From JBAYNW01 sp041678605 (GTDB lineage: Bacteria; Cyanobacteriota; Vampirovibrionia; Gastranaerophilales; Gastranaerophilaceae), in NCBI GenBank assembly GCA_041678605.1, contig JBAYNW010000011.1:1-57070 (forward strand): 57,070 nucleotides of DNA, written 5' to 3'. The position numbers and the translations under genes are program-made. Positions 40,185 to 48,309 of the stretch are shown piece after piece (the stretch's first letter is position 1; each line of letters starts with the position of its first letter). The notes beneath the pieces are model-generated. The model saw only the letters and a list, made by a program, of their open reading frames with translations. It was not told the origin of the DNA and ran no database searches.

Positions 40185-40265
40185 TTACCGGCTGCGGGAC
40201 AGCCGGCGGTAAGGATGAAAGCCGGACAAGGGAGATTGCGAGAAAAATTTTTAATTTTTCCGCAA
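40181..40265 (+). other. two strong hairpins, possible structured RNA
   Basis: ATCCTTACCGGCTG pairs with CAGCCG..GTAAGGAT with a 3-nt bulge (40181-40216). Then GAAAGCCGGACAAGGGAG is single-stranded. Then TTGCG-A-GAAAAATT pairs with AATTTTTC-CGCAA (40236-40265). It matches no RNA family I recognise and lies between a stop codon and a terminator. Confidence 0.45.
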
Positions 40266-40284
40266 GCTCAATTTAAAAGATAAT

Positions 40285-40320
40285 AAGGAGCCGAAAAACT
40301 AACGTTTTTCGGCTCCTTTT
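40285..40320. terminator. terminator between 39727 unit and the zinc-ribbon gene
   Basis: AAGGAGCCGAAAAAC and GTTTTTCGGCTCCTT pair around TAAC, followed by TTTT on the plus strand; may also serve the convergent minus-strand gene. Confidence 0.85.
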
Positions 40321-40350
40321 GTAATATAAATAAAAAAATTCTCCTTGAAT

Positions 40351-40674
40351 TTATTCTTTATTTGAAACGGCAGGCGTTTCTTCAGCACTTGCCTCGTTTG
40401 GATTTTGCTTTGCGGCATCCGGCTTAAAGCAGTCTCTGCAAAACACTTCTCTTCCTTCTATCGGCTTAAAAGGAACCTTTGTTTCAATTCCGCACTTGGA
40501 GCAGACTGCGTCGTAAAGCTTCTTTTTGTTTCTCTGTTTACGTGCTTTCCTGCACTCAGGGCATCTTTTTGGCTTGTTGATAAGCCCTCTTTCAGCGTAA
40601 AATTCCTGTTCACCTGCAGTGAATACAAATTCGCAACCGCACTCTTCGCAGATGAGTTTTTCATCTTGGTACAT
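40351..40674 (-). CDS. zinc-ribbon protein (zf-trcl type)
   Basis: 107 residues. Three zinc-binding pairs are visible: CEEC near residue 9 with a partner CPEC (RGLINKPKRCPECRKARK), and CSKC with CRDC further on. The segment CEFVFTAGEQEFYAERGLINKPKRCPECR is the recognised probable-zinc-ribbon family, common in Chloroflexi, cyanobacteria and clostridia and of unknown function. The last 25 residues are acidic, Ala/Pro-rich and disordered. AGGAGAT precedes the ATG by about 6 nt. Confidence 0.85.
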   Translation of the reverse strand: MYQDEKLICEECGCEFVFTAGEQEFYAERGLINKPKRCPECRKARKQRNKKKLYDAVCSKCGIETKVPFKPIEGREVFCRDCFKPDAAKQNPNEASAEETPAVSNKE

Positions 40675-40775
40675 TTGGCATCTCCTAGTTTTTGTAACAG
40701 CTTTAAATGGATTTTGAGAAAATCAGATTTCTTCCGCATGCTCTTTCTCGAAAATTCCATTTTATTCATTACATT

Positions 40776-41462
40776 TTAAAACTTTTTTGAAATTTTTGCA
40801 AGGTCTATAAATTCCTTTACAGAATTTACTGGAACAGCAAAGCCGATACCAATGTTAGATTTGTTATTATCCGGATTGTAAATCGATTGGCTTATTCCGA
40901 TAACTTCACCTGATGAGTTTAACAGCGGCCCGCCTGAATTACCCGGATTTATGGCGGCATCCGTCTGAATTTTATTTTTTGTATAATCTATTCTTGAAAC
41001 AATTCCTTCGGTCAAAGTTTCCGAAAAGCCGAAAGGGTTACCTATTGCCAGAACTTTTTGACCAACTTTTACCCTCTCTGAATCTCCCAGTTTAATCGTA
41101 GCAAGCGGCTTTTCTGTCTTTATTTTTATTAACGCGAGGTCGTTATTTTTACCCAAAATCGATAAAACGTTTGCCTTATAGACTTTGCCCGAATGAATTG
41201 TAACATCAATATCTTTTGCCCCATCAATAACGTGCGAGCTTGTCAAAATAACTCCGTCGGATGTCACAATACAGCCTGTTCCGCTTGATATACCGTCTTC
41301 CAGCTGTGCATCTATCGTAACAATTGTCGGAGTTATTTTTTCGTAAACATTTATGTTAATCTGTTCGTCCGCATCGTAAACTTGTGCCTGAACAACTTGT
41401 GCCTGAAAAAATGCAAATATTACAATAAATATCACCGGTGATTTTTTGATTAAGCCTAGCAT
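40776..41462 (-). CDS. exported trypsin-like serine protease (S1C/HtrA-like, no PDZ)
   Basis: 228 residues. A signal peptide or anchor covers residues about 6-26. The catalytic triad is complete: His in LTSSHVIDGA, Asp in GKNNDLALIKI, Ser in NPGNSGGPLLNSSGEV. AIGNPFGFSETLTEGIVS is the family's conserved block. It lacks the PDZ domains of DegP and DegS, so it is a minimal protease like some cyanobacterial HhoA relatives without PDZ. It likely acts in envelope quality control. Confidence 0.92.
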   Translation of the reverse strand: MLGLIKKSPVIFIVIFAFFQAQVVQAQVYDADEQININVYEKITPTIVTIDAQLEDGISSGTGCIVTSDGVILTSSHVIDGAKDIDVTIHSGKVYKANVLSILGKNNDLALIKIKTEKPLATIKLGDSERVKVGQKVLAIGNPFGFSETLTEGIVSRIDYTKNKIQTDAAINPGNSGGPLLNSSGEVIGISQSIYNPDNNKSNIGIGFAVPVNSVKEFIDLAKISKKF

Positions 41463-41606
41463 ATTTCCCCCTCTTAACCAAATTCTTAACTATGTTTATA
41501 TTTTTAGCTATCTACAAAGAAAATTTAACAGATTAATTATTGGCATGATTAAAATTTTAATGCTACAATAATGAAGGATTTATATTATTATGTGAGAGGA
41601 GAAACT

Positions 41607-42368
41607 ATGAATAGAATTGATTTATTTAGACAACATTTGAAAGAAAAAAGAGCAGTTAAGGTTATCGCAGGGATTGATAATTTTGACATTGAGAATGTTA
41701 AAAAAGTTGCAGCAGCCGCAACTCAAGCAGGTGCCAGTGCAATCGATATAAGTGCAAGCGAAGAGGTTTTTGAAATTGCAAGACAATTAAGCGACCTTCC
41801 TTTGTTCGTATCCTCAATTTTCCCTGAAGAACTTGCTCAAGCTGTAAAAATGGGTGCTGATGCAATTGAATTAGGCAATTTTGACGCTTTGTACAAAAAA
41901 GGTGTTAGAATGGGTGCCGATGAAGTTTTGGAACTTGCAAGAAAAACAATGTCTTTGATTAATAAATCAGAAACTTTCTTCTGTGTGACTGTTCCGGGGC
42001 ATATTTCAGTAGCCGAACAAATTAATTTGGCCAGAAAATTGGAAGAACTCGGAGTTGATTTGATTCAAACAGAAGGTTCTGCCATTGCCAATGTCCAAAG
42101 CGAAGGAGCAAGAGGATTGATGGAAACAGCACAGGTTTCAATCGCAAACACGATAGAAATCGCGAGAAACGTTGACATTCCGGTGATGACAGCAAGCGGA
42201 ATTACTTCAACAACCGCCGCTTTCGCTTTCGCAGCAGGAGCAAGTGCAATCGGAGTAGGCTCTTGCATTAATAAGCTGGATTCTTCTCTGGCTATGATGG
42301 CCGTTACAAGAAGCCTTGTCGAAATCGCTGGCAAAACAAAACAAAAAAGCGAAATGGTTTTAGCGTAA
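41607..42368 (+). CDS. ycf23: Ycf23/DUF561 family protein
   Basis: About 253 residues of a TIM-barrel-like family found mainly in cyanobacteria and plastids. KAVKVIAGIDNFDIENVKKV style openings (here VKVIAGIDNFD), MGADAIELGNFDALY, GHISVAEQINLA, DLIQTEGSAIANV and PVMTASGITSTTAAFAFAAGASAIGVGS are visible. I start at 41607, where GAGAGGAG lies 6-7 nt before the ATG; the in-frame ATG at 41571 overlaps the -10 box TACAAT (41564-41569). Function is not established; it supports the cyanobacterial affinity of the window. Confidence 0.85.
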   Translation: MNRIDLFRQHLKEKRAVKVIAGIDNFDIENVKKVAAAATQAGASAIDISASEEVFEIARQLSDLPLFVSSIFPEELAQAVKMGADAIELGNFDALYKKGVRMGADEVLELARKTMSLINKSETFFCVTVPGHISVAEQINLARKLEELGVDLIQTEGSAIANVQSEGARGLMETAQVSIANTIEIARNVDIPVMTASGITSTTAAFAFAAGASAIGVGSCINKLDSSLAMMAVTRSLVEIAGKTKQKSEMVLA

Positions 42369-42386
42369 ATTTAATATTATATTGCA

Positions 42387-42433
42387 GCAGGGGCAAAATT
42401 TTTGTTTAAAAATTTTGCCCCTGCTTGTTTTTT
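42387..42433 (+). terminator. terminator of ycf23
   Basis: GCAGGGGCAAAATTTTT pairs perfectly with AAAAATTTTGCCCCTGC around GTTT, then TTGTTTTTT. Confidence 0.92.
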
Positions 42434-42450
42434 AGAGTATAATTAAAATT

Positions 42451-43785
42451 ATGGAAATGAAAAAATCACTGGTGAAATACCCTTTTTTAACTAAAGATGT
42501 TGAAGTTTATAAACTTGGAAACGGTCACACGGTTGTGCTTGCACATAAAGAAGGTGGGCTTGTCAATGTTAGTTCATGGGTTAAAACCGGTTCAATAAAC
42601 GAAGATAACAGTAATAACGGAATTTCGCATTTTCTTGAACACTTGATGTTTAAAGGCACCCACAAACACAAAGCCGGCGATTTTGACCGAATTTTGGAGG
42701 CAAAGGGGGCTATCGTTAACGCTGCGACGTGGAAAGATTACACATTCTATTATGTAACCTTGCCTAAAGGCGAAAACAACAAGGATTTTTACGAAGCAGT
42801 CGAACTCCACGCTGATATGATGCTTGACCCGATTGTTCCGGATTACGAGATGGGTGAAAAGTTTGACGTTAATGACAAAAACATTAAGGACAAACGCGAA
42901 CGCCATGTCGTGATTGAAGAAATTCGCATGCGTCAAGATCAGCCCGGAACAAAAGTTTACAACGCCTGTAATTCGGGAATGTACACCAATCATCCATACA
43001 AACGTGACGTTATCGGAACCCCCGAAATAATTTCTCAAGTTCCACAGAGTGAAATTATGGATTATTACAGAAGTTTTTACACCCCTGAAAATATTACTAC
43101 TATCATCGTCGGGGAATTTGACAACGAAAAGGTTTTGAATAAAGTTATCAAGGAATTTGGCGATAAGTGGGGAGAACGCAAGTGTAAAAAAATAATTAAC
43201 GAAATTGATGAACCGATAAAAGAAGCAAAATACCACGAACAAACGGCTCAGATAAATTCTGCGTTCATGATGTTCGGCTACCTCGGCCCGCTTGCGTGTG
43301 ACTTGAAAAATTCAACCGCACTTGAAATGCTTGCAATAATACTTGGCGATGGAACCAGTTCAAGACTTTATCAAAATCTCATAGAAAAACAGCCCGAACA
43401 AATATTTAACATGATTAATTCCGAGCATTATCAATTTAAAGATGGCGATAATTTCTTTGTGCAGGCTAATTTCAAGCCCGAGAAGAAAAATTTGGCGATT
43501 GAGCTGGTAAAGAAAGAACTTGAAAATCTTCAATCCGAATCTGTTTCTCAGAATGAATTTTTGAAGGCTAAAAAGAAGATTAAATCCCAATTTGCCCACA
43601 ATGCGGAAACCGTTTCTGAAATAGGCGAAACAATAGGCTATTACACTACCGTTTGCAATAATTTGAAACTCGTGGAAGATTATCTGCACGTATTGGAGGA
43701 AATTTCCCCTGAGGACTTGCAAAAAGCGGCTAAAAAATACTTAAACATAAATCACGCAAGCATTTCTGTGCTTTTGCCCGAGTAA
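42451..43785 (+). CDS. M16 family zinc peptidase
   Basis: 444 residues of the pitrilysin/processing-peptidase family. The inverted zinc motif HFLEH is in GISHFLEHLMFKGT (about residue 56), and the third zinc ligand Glu is in VIEEIRMRQDQPG. The C-terminal half (AFMMFGYLGPLACDLKNSTALEMLAIILGDGTSSRL) is the usual second domain with the substrate-binding loop GTSSRLY. The protein is a single-chain PqqL/YmxG-type protease. TATAAT ends seven bases before the ATG, predicting a leaderless mRNA. Confidence 0.92.
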   Translation: MEMKKSLVKYPFLTKDVEVYKLGNGHTVVLAHKEGGLVNVSSWVKTGSINEDNSNNGISHFLEHLMFKGTHKHKAGDFDRILEAKGAIVNAATWKDYTFYYVTLPKGENNKDFYEAVELHADMMLDPIVPDYEMGEKFDVNDKNIKDKRERHVVIEEIRMRQDQPGTKVYNACNSGMYTNHPYKRDVIGTPEIISQVPQSEIMDYYRSFYTPENITTIIVGEFDNEKVLNKVIKEFGDKWGERKCKKIINEIDEPIKEAKYHEQTAQINSAFMMFGYLGPLACDLKNSTALEMLAIILGDGTSSRLYQNLIEKQPEQIFNMINSEHYQFKDGDNFFVQANFKPEKKNLAIELVKKELENLQSESVSQNEFLKAKKKIKSQFAHNAETVSEIGETIGYYTTVCNNLKLVEDYLHVLEEISPEDLQKAAKKYLNINHASISVLLPE

Positions 43786-43886
43786 ATTTCTACATAAAAA
43801 TTAACAATTACTCAATTTTCTTAAAGTTTTTTGCCAAAAAACCGTAATGCATATCTATAAGAGATTATCATTAAGGAGTATGTGTC

Positions 43887-44006
43887 ATGTATGAAAGTTA
43901 TGCTTGGCCCGGAGCTTACAGTTTTAGGACAGAAATTAAAATGTTAGTCAGAAGATTTAAAGAACGTCTTGACGATTTGATTAAAAAAATCGAAAAAAAG
44001 ATTTGA
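43887..44006 (+). CDS. small amphipathic protein, 39 residues
   Basis: A short frame with AAGGAG 8-9 nt before its ATG and a perfect palindromic terminator 28 nt after its stop. The peptide starts MYESYAWPGAYSF and continues as one charged amphipathic helix (IKMLVRRFKERLDDLIKKI). It has no transmembrane segment. A regulatory or membrane-surface-binding small protein is possible; no family is recognised. Its own unit structure is the main evidence. Confidence 0.65.
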   Translation: MYESYAWPGAYSFRTEIKMLVRRFKERLDDLIKKIEKKI

Positions 44007-44033
44007 TGAAACCTGTCGGATATGAATAGCCTT

Positions 44034-44074
44034 GAGGCGGATTTTTGCAATTGCAAAAATCCGCCTCTTTTTTT
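44034..44074 (+). terminator. loopless 34-bp palindromic terminator
   Basis: GAGGCGGATTTTTGCAA is followed directly by its reverse complement and seven T. Confidence 0.93.
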
Positions 44075-44130
44075 GCGTTGAAATCATTTTTATGAGAATA
44101 TTTTAGGAAAGAGGAAAAGGCTGGAGGCTT

Positions 44131-45006
44131 ATGTTTGAAAAAGATTTAAAAGAAAAATATCCGTTTTTGACCGAATATTTTGAGCAGGGGCTTAAGAACC
44201 CCGACAGAACAATTTCTCACAGTATACTGTTTTACGGGCATGACATTCCCGCTCAGTATGCTTTGGCGACCGAAATTGCCAGACTTTTAAATTGCCATGA
44301 ATTTAAAAATGAAAACTGCCGCTGCCTCAATTGCAGCTGGGTCAGAGAACGCCAGCATCCGGCTGTTTTGACTATTTCAAAAATTGACAATAAACCTTCA
44401 GATGATGAGTCAAGGACGGTAATTTCAGTTAAGCAATCACAGACTATTAAAAATTCTCTATTAAACACTTCCGATTACCATCGTGTTTTTATTTTTTGTG
44501 ATGCAAAAATGGACGGCGAAACCTGGATTCCGCTGGGATTGAATGAATCGAATTTTCAGCAGGAAACGGCAAATTCGCTGTTGAAGATTATTGAAGAACC
44601 GCCTGAAAATACTACTTTTTTCTTTTTGGCAAGAGACAAAAACGATTTGATAGAGACAATAATTTCACGCTCACAAAGCTTTTTTGTACCGTCTTACGGA
44701 ATTGAAGACCGGCATTATTTAACCATTGAGGAAAATTTGGCAGATTACCCTCAAGTTGAACGCAAAAATTCTCTCGATTTGGCACAGAATTTATTTTTGC
44801 TTTCAAAAGAACACGGCAGCGAAAAGATTTTAACGGAAATTCAGAATTTTATGCTCGCACTGTTAAAATCAAATTTAGAAAACAACGCAGTGAAAAATAA
44901 AATTTTATCAGACATAAAGTCGGTTGAACTTGCCAAACAGCAAATTGACAATCACATCACACCTCAGCTTGTGTTTGAAGATATGTGCCTTAATATTACG
45001 AGGTGA
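44131..45006 (+). CDS. holB: DNA polymerase III delta-prime-like subunit
   Basis: 291 residues. It is the clamp-loader component of replication. Features: SILFYGHD instead of a P-loop (delta-prime does not bind ATP), zinc-binding cysteines in CHEFKNENCRCLNC, VISVKQSQTIKNSLL, HRVFIFCDAKMDGE and the family block QETANSLLKIIEEPPENTTFFFLA with SRSQSFFVP. GGAGG lies 4 nt before the ATG. It ends five bases from the convergent ugd stop. Confidence 0.88.
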   Translation: MFEKDLKEKYPFLTEYFEQGLKNPDRTISHSILFYGHDIPAQYALATEIARLLNCHEFKNENCRCLNCSWVRERQHPAVLTISKIDNKPSDDESRTVISVKQSQTIKNSLLNTSDYHRVFIFCDAKMDGETWIPLGLNESNFQQETANSLLKIIEEPPENTTFFFLARDKNDLIETIISRSQSFFVPSYGIEDRHYLTIEENLADYPQVERKNSLDLAQNLFLLSKEHGSEKILTEIQNFMLALLKSNLENNAVKNKILSDIKSVELAKQQIDNHITPQLVFEDMCLNITR

Positions 45007-45011
45007 AGCAG

Positions 45012-46310
45012 TTACTTCCCTATGCAAATATATTCAAACCCCTTTTCTTTAAGCTGTTTTTTGTCATACTGGTTTCTGCCGTCAATAATTACGGGCATTT
45101 TCAGCAGCGACTTAATTTTATCAAAATCAGGATGCCTGAACTCGTTCCATTCTGTTAAAAGAAGCAGTCCGTCAGCGTTTTTCAGGGCGTCATAGGCATT
45201 TTTTGCATATTTAATCTTATTTGAAAAGATTTTTTTTGCCGTTTCCATTGCCTTCGGGTCAAACGCAGCAACTTTGGCTCCGCGGGCAAGCAAATCTTCA
45301 ATAATCGTGATTGACGGAGCTTCTCTCATATCGTTTGTTTTCGGTTTGAATGCCAACCCCCAGATTGCAAAAGTTTTACCTTTTAAATCTTGTCCGAATT
45401 TGTTTAAAATTTTCTTGGTAAATATTTTCCGCTGATTTTTGTTTGTTTCATCAGCAGATTTTAGGATTTTGTGTTCACATTCAAATTCTATAGCCGTTTT
45501 AATCATTGCCTTAATGTCTTTAGGGAAACAGCTTCCGCCGTACCCGATGCCGGGAAACATAAATTTGGAGCCGATTCTGTTGTCCGAACACATTCCAATT
45601 CTAACCATCTCAATGTCAGCACCTACTTTTTCGCAAATGTTTGCGATTTCGTTCATGTAAGATATTCTGACCGCCAAAAAGGAATTTGCCGCATATTTCG
45701 TCATTTCAGCCGACTTAACATCCATTGTAATGACAGGATTTCCCGTTCTCAAAAACGGAGAATAAAGTTCCTGCATAATTTCTGTGGCGTTTTGAGAATT
45801 TGAACCGATTACAATTCTGTCAGGCTTCAAAAAATCCTCGACAGCATTACCCTGCTTTAAAAATTCAGGGTTTGAAACGACATCAAATTCAAACGTGGTG
45901 TTCTTTTTGATAATTTCTGCCAATTTTTCGGCGGTGCCGACCGGAGCAGTAGATTTGTTTACGATAATTTTATATTCATTCATTGATTTTGCAATATTTT
46001 TTGCAACCTGATGAACTGCGGACAAATCGGCTGAACCCTCATCCCCTTGAGGCGTTCCGACAGCGATGAAACATATTAAAGAATTTTTTACCGCCTTGTC
46101 CAAGTCGTTAGAGAAAGTTAAACGGCCTTCCGCAACATTGACCGTTATTAATTCTTCAAGCCCCGGCTCGTAAATCGGGATTATGCCCTTTCTTAGTTTA
46201 GCTAATTTTTTTGTATCGTTGTCAACGCAAATAACACTGTTTCCCATTTCTGCCAAACAAGTTCCTGCTACCAGCCCTACATATCCTGTTCCTATTACGC
46301 AAATATTCAT
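45012..46310 (-). CDS. ugd: UDP-glucose 6-dehydrogenase
   Basis: Oxidises UDP-glucose to UDP-glucuronate with two NAD+. 432 residues. VIGTGYVGLVAGTCLAEMG is the NAD fold, VNKSTAPVGTAEKL and NPEFLKQGNAVEDFLKPDRIVIG are standard, the catalytic Cys is in GIGYGGSCFPKDIKAM (about residue 258), and GLAFKPKTNDMREAPS leads the C-terminal domain. I start at 46310: GAGGAAATT precedes that ATG. It follows the UDP-xylose synthase gene on the same strand after 57 nt, giving a UDP-glucose to UDP-xylose pathway. Confidence 0.96.
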   Translation of the reverse strand: MNICVIGTGYVGLVAGTCLAEMGNSVICVDNDTKKLAKLRKGIIPIYEPGLEELITVNVAEGRLTFSNDLDKAVKNSLICFIAVGTPQGDEGSADLSAVHQVAKNIAKSMNEYKIIVNKSTAPVGTAEKLAEIIKKNTTFEFDVVSNPEFLKQGNAVEDFLKPDRIVIGSNSQNATEIMQELYSPFLRTGNPVITMDVKSAEMTKYAANSFLAVRISYMNEIANICEKVGADIEMVRIGMCSDNRIGSKFMFPGIGYGGSCFPKDIKAMIKTAIEFECEHKILKSADETNKNQRKIFTKKILNKFGQDLKGKTFAIWGLAFKPKTNDMREAPSITIIEDLLARGAKVAAFDPKAMETAKKIFSNKIKYAKNAYDALKNADGLLLLTEWNEFRHPDFDKIKSLLKMPVIIDGRNQYDKKQLKEKGFEYICIGK

Positions 46311-46367
46311 AATTTCCTCTATTTTCTTTTTTGTCATGCTGAACATATTTCAGAGATGACATTATGA

Positions 46368-47294
46368 TTATATTTTACCCCTAAAATATTCTATTGTTTT
46401 TTCCAGCCCGACTTTTATATCGGTTTCGGGCTGCCAATCCAGTTCCCGTTTTGCGAGGGTCAAATCAGGCTGACGCTGCATCGGGTCGTCACCCGGCAAT
46501 TCTTTATAAATAATCTTGGATTTTGAACCCGTCATTTCAATGACCATCTTCGCAAAATCTAAAATTGTACGTTCACTGTCGTTACCTAAATTTATAGGTC
46601 CAATGTATTTACACCCCATCATCTTTATCATTCCGTCAACCAAATCATCAACGTAACAAAATGAACGGGTTTGAAGCCCATTGCCATAAACTGTTATATC
46701 TTCACCCTTTAGTGCCTGAATGATGAAATTCGAAACAACCCGCCCGTCATTCATATCCATATTAGGTCCGTAGGTATTAAAAATCCGTACAATCCTTATA
46801 TCAACGCCATGCTGGCGGTGATAATCCATCATTAGGGTTTCCCCGCAGCGTTTTCCTTCGTCATAACAGCTTCTAATCCCAATCGGATTAACGTTTCCCC
46901 AGTAATCCTCTCTTTGCGGATGAACCTTCGGGTCGCCGTAGACTTCGCTTGTGGATGCCTGTAAAATCGTGGCTTTGCAGCGTTTAGCAAGCCCGAGCAT
47001 GTTTATCACGCCCAAAACAGAGGTTTTTATTGTTTTAATCGGGTTATACTGATAATGAGGCGGACTCGCAGGACATGCAAGATTGTAAATCCGGTCAACT
47101 TCTGCAAAAAACTCTTTGGTAACATCGTGTTCAACGAGTTTAAAGTTCTTATTATCCATCAAATGCTGAATATTGTTTTTTGAACCCGTAAAGAAATTAT
47201 CGAGGCAAATTACCTCGTTCCCTTCGCTTAATAATCTTTCGCAGAGATGGCTTCCGATAAACCCGGCTCCGCCCGTTACTAAAATTCTTTTCAT
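46368..47294 (-). CDS. UDP-glucuronate decarboxylase (UDP-xylose synthase)
   Basis: 308 residues from the ATG at 47294 (AAAAGGT before it); the longer frame upstream runs through repeat DNA. The extended SDR fold shows RILVTGGAGFIGSHLCERLL, LDNFFTGSKNNI, the catalytic Ser in QASTSEVYGDP, and Tyr/Lys in RSCYDEGKRCGE, the exact UXS signature. IVRIFNTYGPNM and TRSFCYVDDLVDGM follow. It converts UDP-glucuronate to UDP-xylose for surface polysaccharides. It is the first gene of the pair with ugd; its promoter region carries the 47-bp repeat shared with 48214. Confidence 0.93.
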   Translation of the reverse strand: MKRILVTGGAGFIGSHLCERLLSEGNEVICLDNFFTGSKNNIQHLMDNKNFKLVEHDVTKEFFAEVDRIYNLACPASPPHYQYNPIKTIKTSVLGVINMLGLAKRCKATILQASTSEVYGDPKVHPQREDYWGNVNPIGIRSCYDEGKRCGETLMMDYHRQHGVDIRIVRIFNTYGPNMDMNDGRVVSNFIIQALKGEDITVYGNGLQTRSFCYVDDLVDGMIKMMGCKYIGPINLGNDSERTILDFAKMVIEMTGSKSKIIYKELPGDDPMQRQPDLTLAKRELDWQPETDIKVGLEKTIEYFRGKI

Positions 47295-47318
47295 AAAAGA
47301 CCTTTTCTTTATGCTACC

Positions 47319-47365
47319 AATCAATTTTAGCATAAAAAATCTTTTAATTAATTGACAAAAGTAAA
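47319..47365. repeat. 47-bp direct repeat, left copy
   Basis: Identical to 48214-48260 over 47 bases, starting AATCAATTTTAGC and ending TTGACAAAAGTAAA. It lies just upstream of the UDP-xylose synthase start, and contains a TGCTAAAAT extended -10 box for that gene. Confidence 0.95.
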
Positions 47366-47404
47366 ACTGTATTTTAAGGCAAGAGGGTGAAGCTCGCTGC
47401 ATGC

Positions 47405-47550
47405 ATGGTGCGTTCTGGCGAACAGCACCCTACTTTGAAGCTTTATGAGGAGTAAGGTGTCGTTCGTAAGAACGAACCGTACTGAAGAACAGCACCCTAT
47501 TTTGAGGCTTTATGAGGAGTAGGGTGTCGTTCGCAAGAACGCACCGTACA
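47405..47550. repeat. REP palindromes, left of RAYT gene
   Basis: Alternating GGTGCGTTC...GAACAGCACCCTAC and GTAGGGTGTCGTTC...GAACGCACC arms, joined by TTTGA(A/G)GCTTTATGAGGAG. Several overlapping inverted pairs can fold. They resemble the REP/BIME elements mobilised by RAYTs and the GCACCCTAC repeats of cyanobacteria. Confidence 0.9.
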
Positions 47551-47576
47551 TGAGTTTGTTATGATATAATTTATTT

Positions 47577-48116
47577 ATGCCAAATTATAAAAGATATTAT
47601 CTCCCAAATAGATACGTATTTGTAACGGTTGTTACTCATAATCGTAATGATATTTTAGTAAATAATATTGATTTATTAAGACAATGTGTAAAAGATACAA
47701 AAGAAAAATTTATTTTTGATGTTTTTGCAATTGTCATATTGCCTAATCATTTTCATATGATACTAAAGCCTCAAAAAATAGAAGAATTTTCTGTAATAAC
47801 CGGTAGCATAAAAAGAAGATTTACAAAAGCTCTAGATGTAGATTTTAAAAACAATAATCTTTCAATTAGTAAAATTAAGAGAAAAGAAAAAGGAATTTGG
47901 CAAAGAAGATTTTATGAACATATTATTCGTGACAAAAAAGATTTATATGACCACTTAGATTATATTCATTATAACCCGGTTAAGCATGGGTATGTTGAAA
48001 ACGTTAAAGATTGGGCTTTTTCATCATTTAATAAATTTGTGCAGTTGGAAAATTACGATATAAACTGGGGGAGCTTAGAAGAGGTCAAACATATAGAAAA
48101 GTATGACTATGATTAG
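47577..48116 (+). CDS. REP-associated tyrosine transposase (RAYT)
   Basis: 179 residues of the Y1/IS200-like HUH family, RAYT branch. RYYLPNRYVFVTVVTHNR opens the protein, the HUH motif is in LPNHFHMILKP (about residue 60), and WQRRFYEHIIRDKKDLYDHLDYIHYNPVKHGYV with WAFSSFNKFV is the RAYT C-terminal signature. RAYTs nick and join at REP hairpins; REP arrays lie on both sides here, as in known REPtrons. TGATATAAT ends six bases before the ATG, so expression is probably leaderless. It sits between the 47-bp direct repeats. Confidence 0.93.
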   Translation: MPNYKRYYLPNRYVFVTVVTHNRNDILVNNIDLLRQCVKDTKEKFIFDVFAIVILPNHFHMILKPQKIEEFSVITGSIKRRFTKALDVDFKNNNLSISKIKRKEKGIWQRRFYEHIIRDKKDLYDHLDYIHYNPVKHGYVENVKDWAFSSFNKFVQLENYDINWGSLEEVKHIEKYDYD

Positions 48117-48117
48117 T

Positions 48118-48203
48118 GATGGTGCGTTCTGGCGAACAGCACCCTACGGGCCTCGCAAAGCTTCAAAGTAGGGTGTCGTTCGTAAGAACGCACCATACAT
48201 AAG
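48118..48203. repeat. REP palindrome pair, right of RAYT gene
   Basis: GGTGCGTTCTGGCGAACAGC...CACCCTAC and GTAGGGTGTCGTTC...GAACGCACC, almost identical to the left array and directly following the RAYT stop codon. Confidence 0.9.
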
Positions 48204-48213
48204 TTATTCCAAA

Positions 48214-48260
48214 AATCAATTTTAGCATAAAAAATCTTTTAATTAATTGACAAAAGTAAA
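48214..48260. repeat. 47-bp direct repeat, right copy
   Basis: Second copy of the repeat at 47319. Its TTGACA (48248-48253) is followed after 17 nt by TAAACT (48271-48276), a promoter for the pseudopilin gene at 48310. Confidence 0.95.
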
Positions 48261-48309
48261 GCAATGCTGTAAACTTATCCATAGGTGTTATTACATAAAG
48301 GAGTTATGA

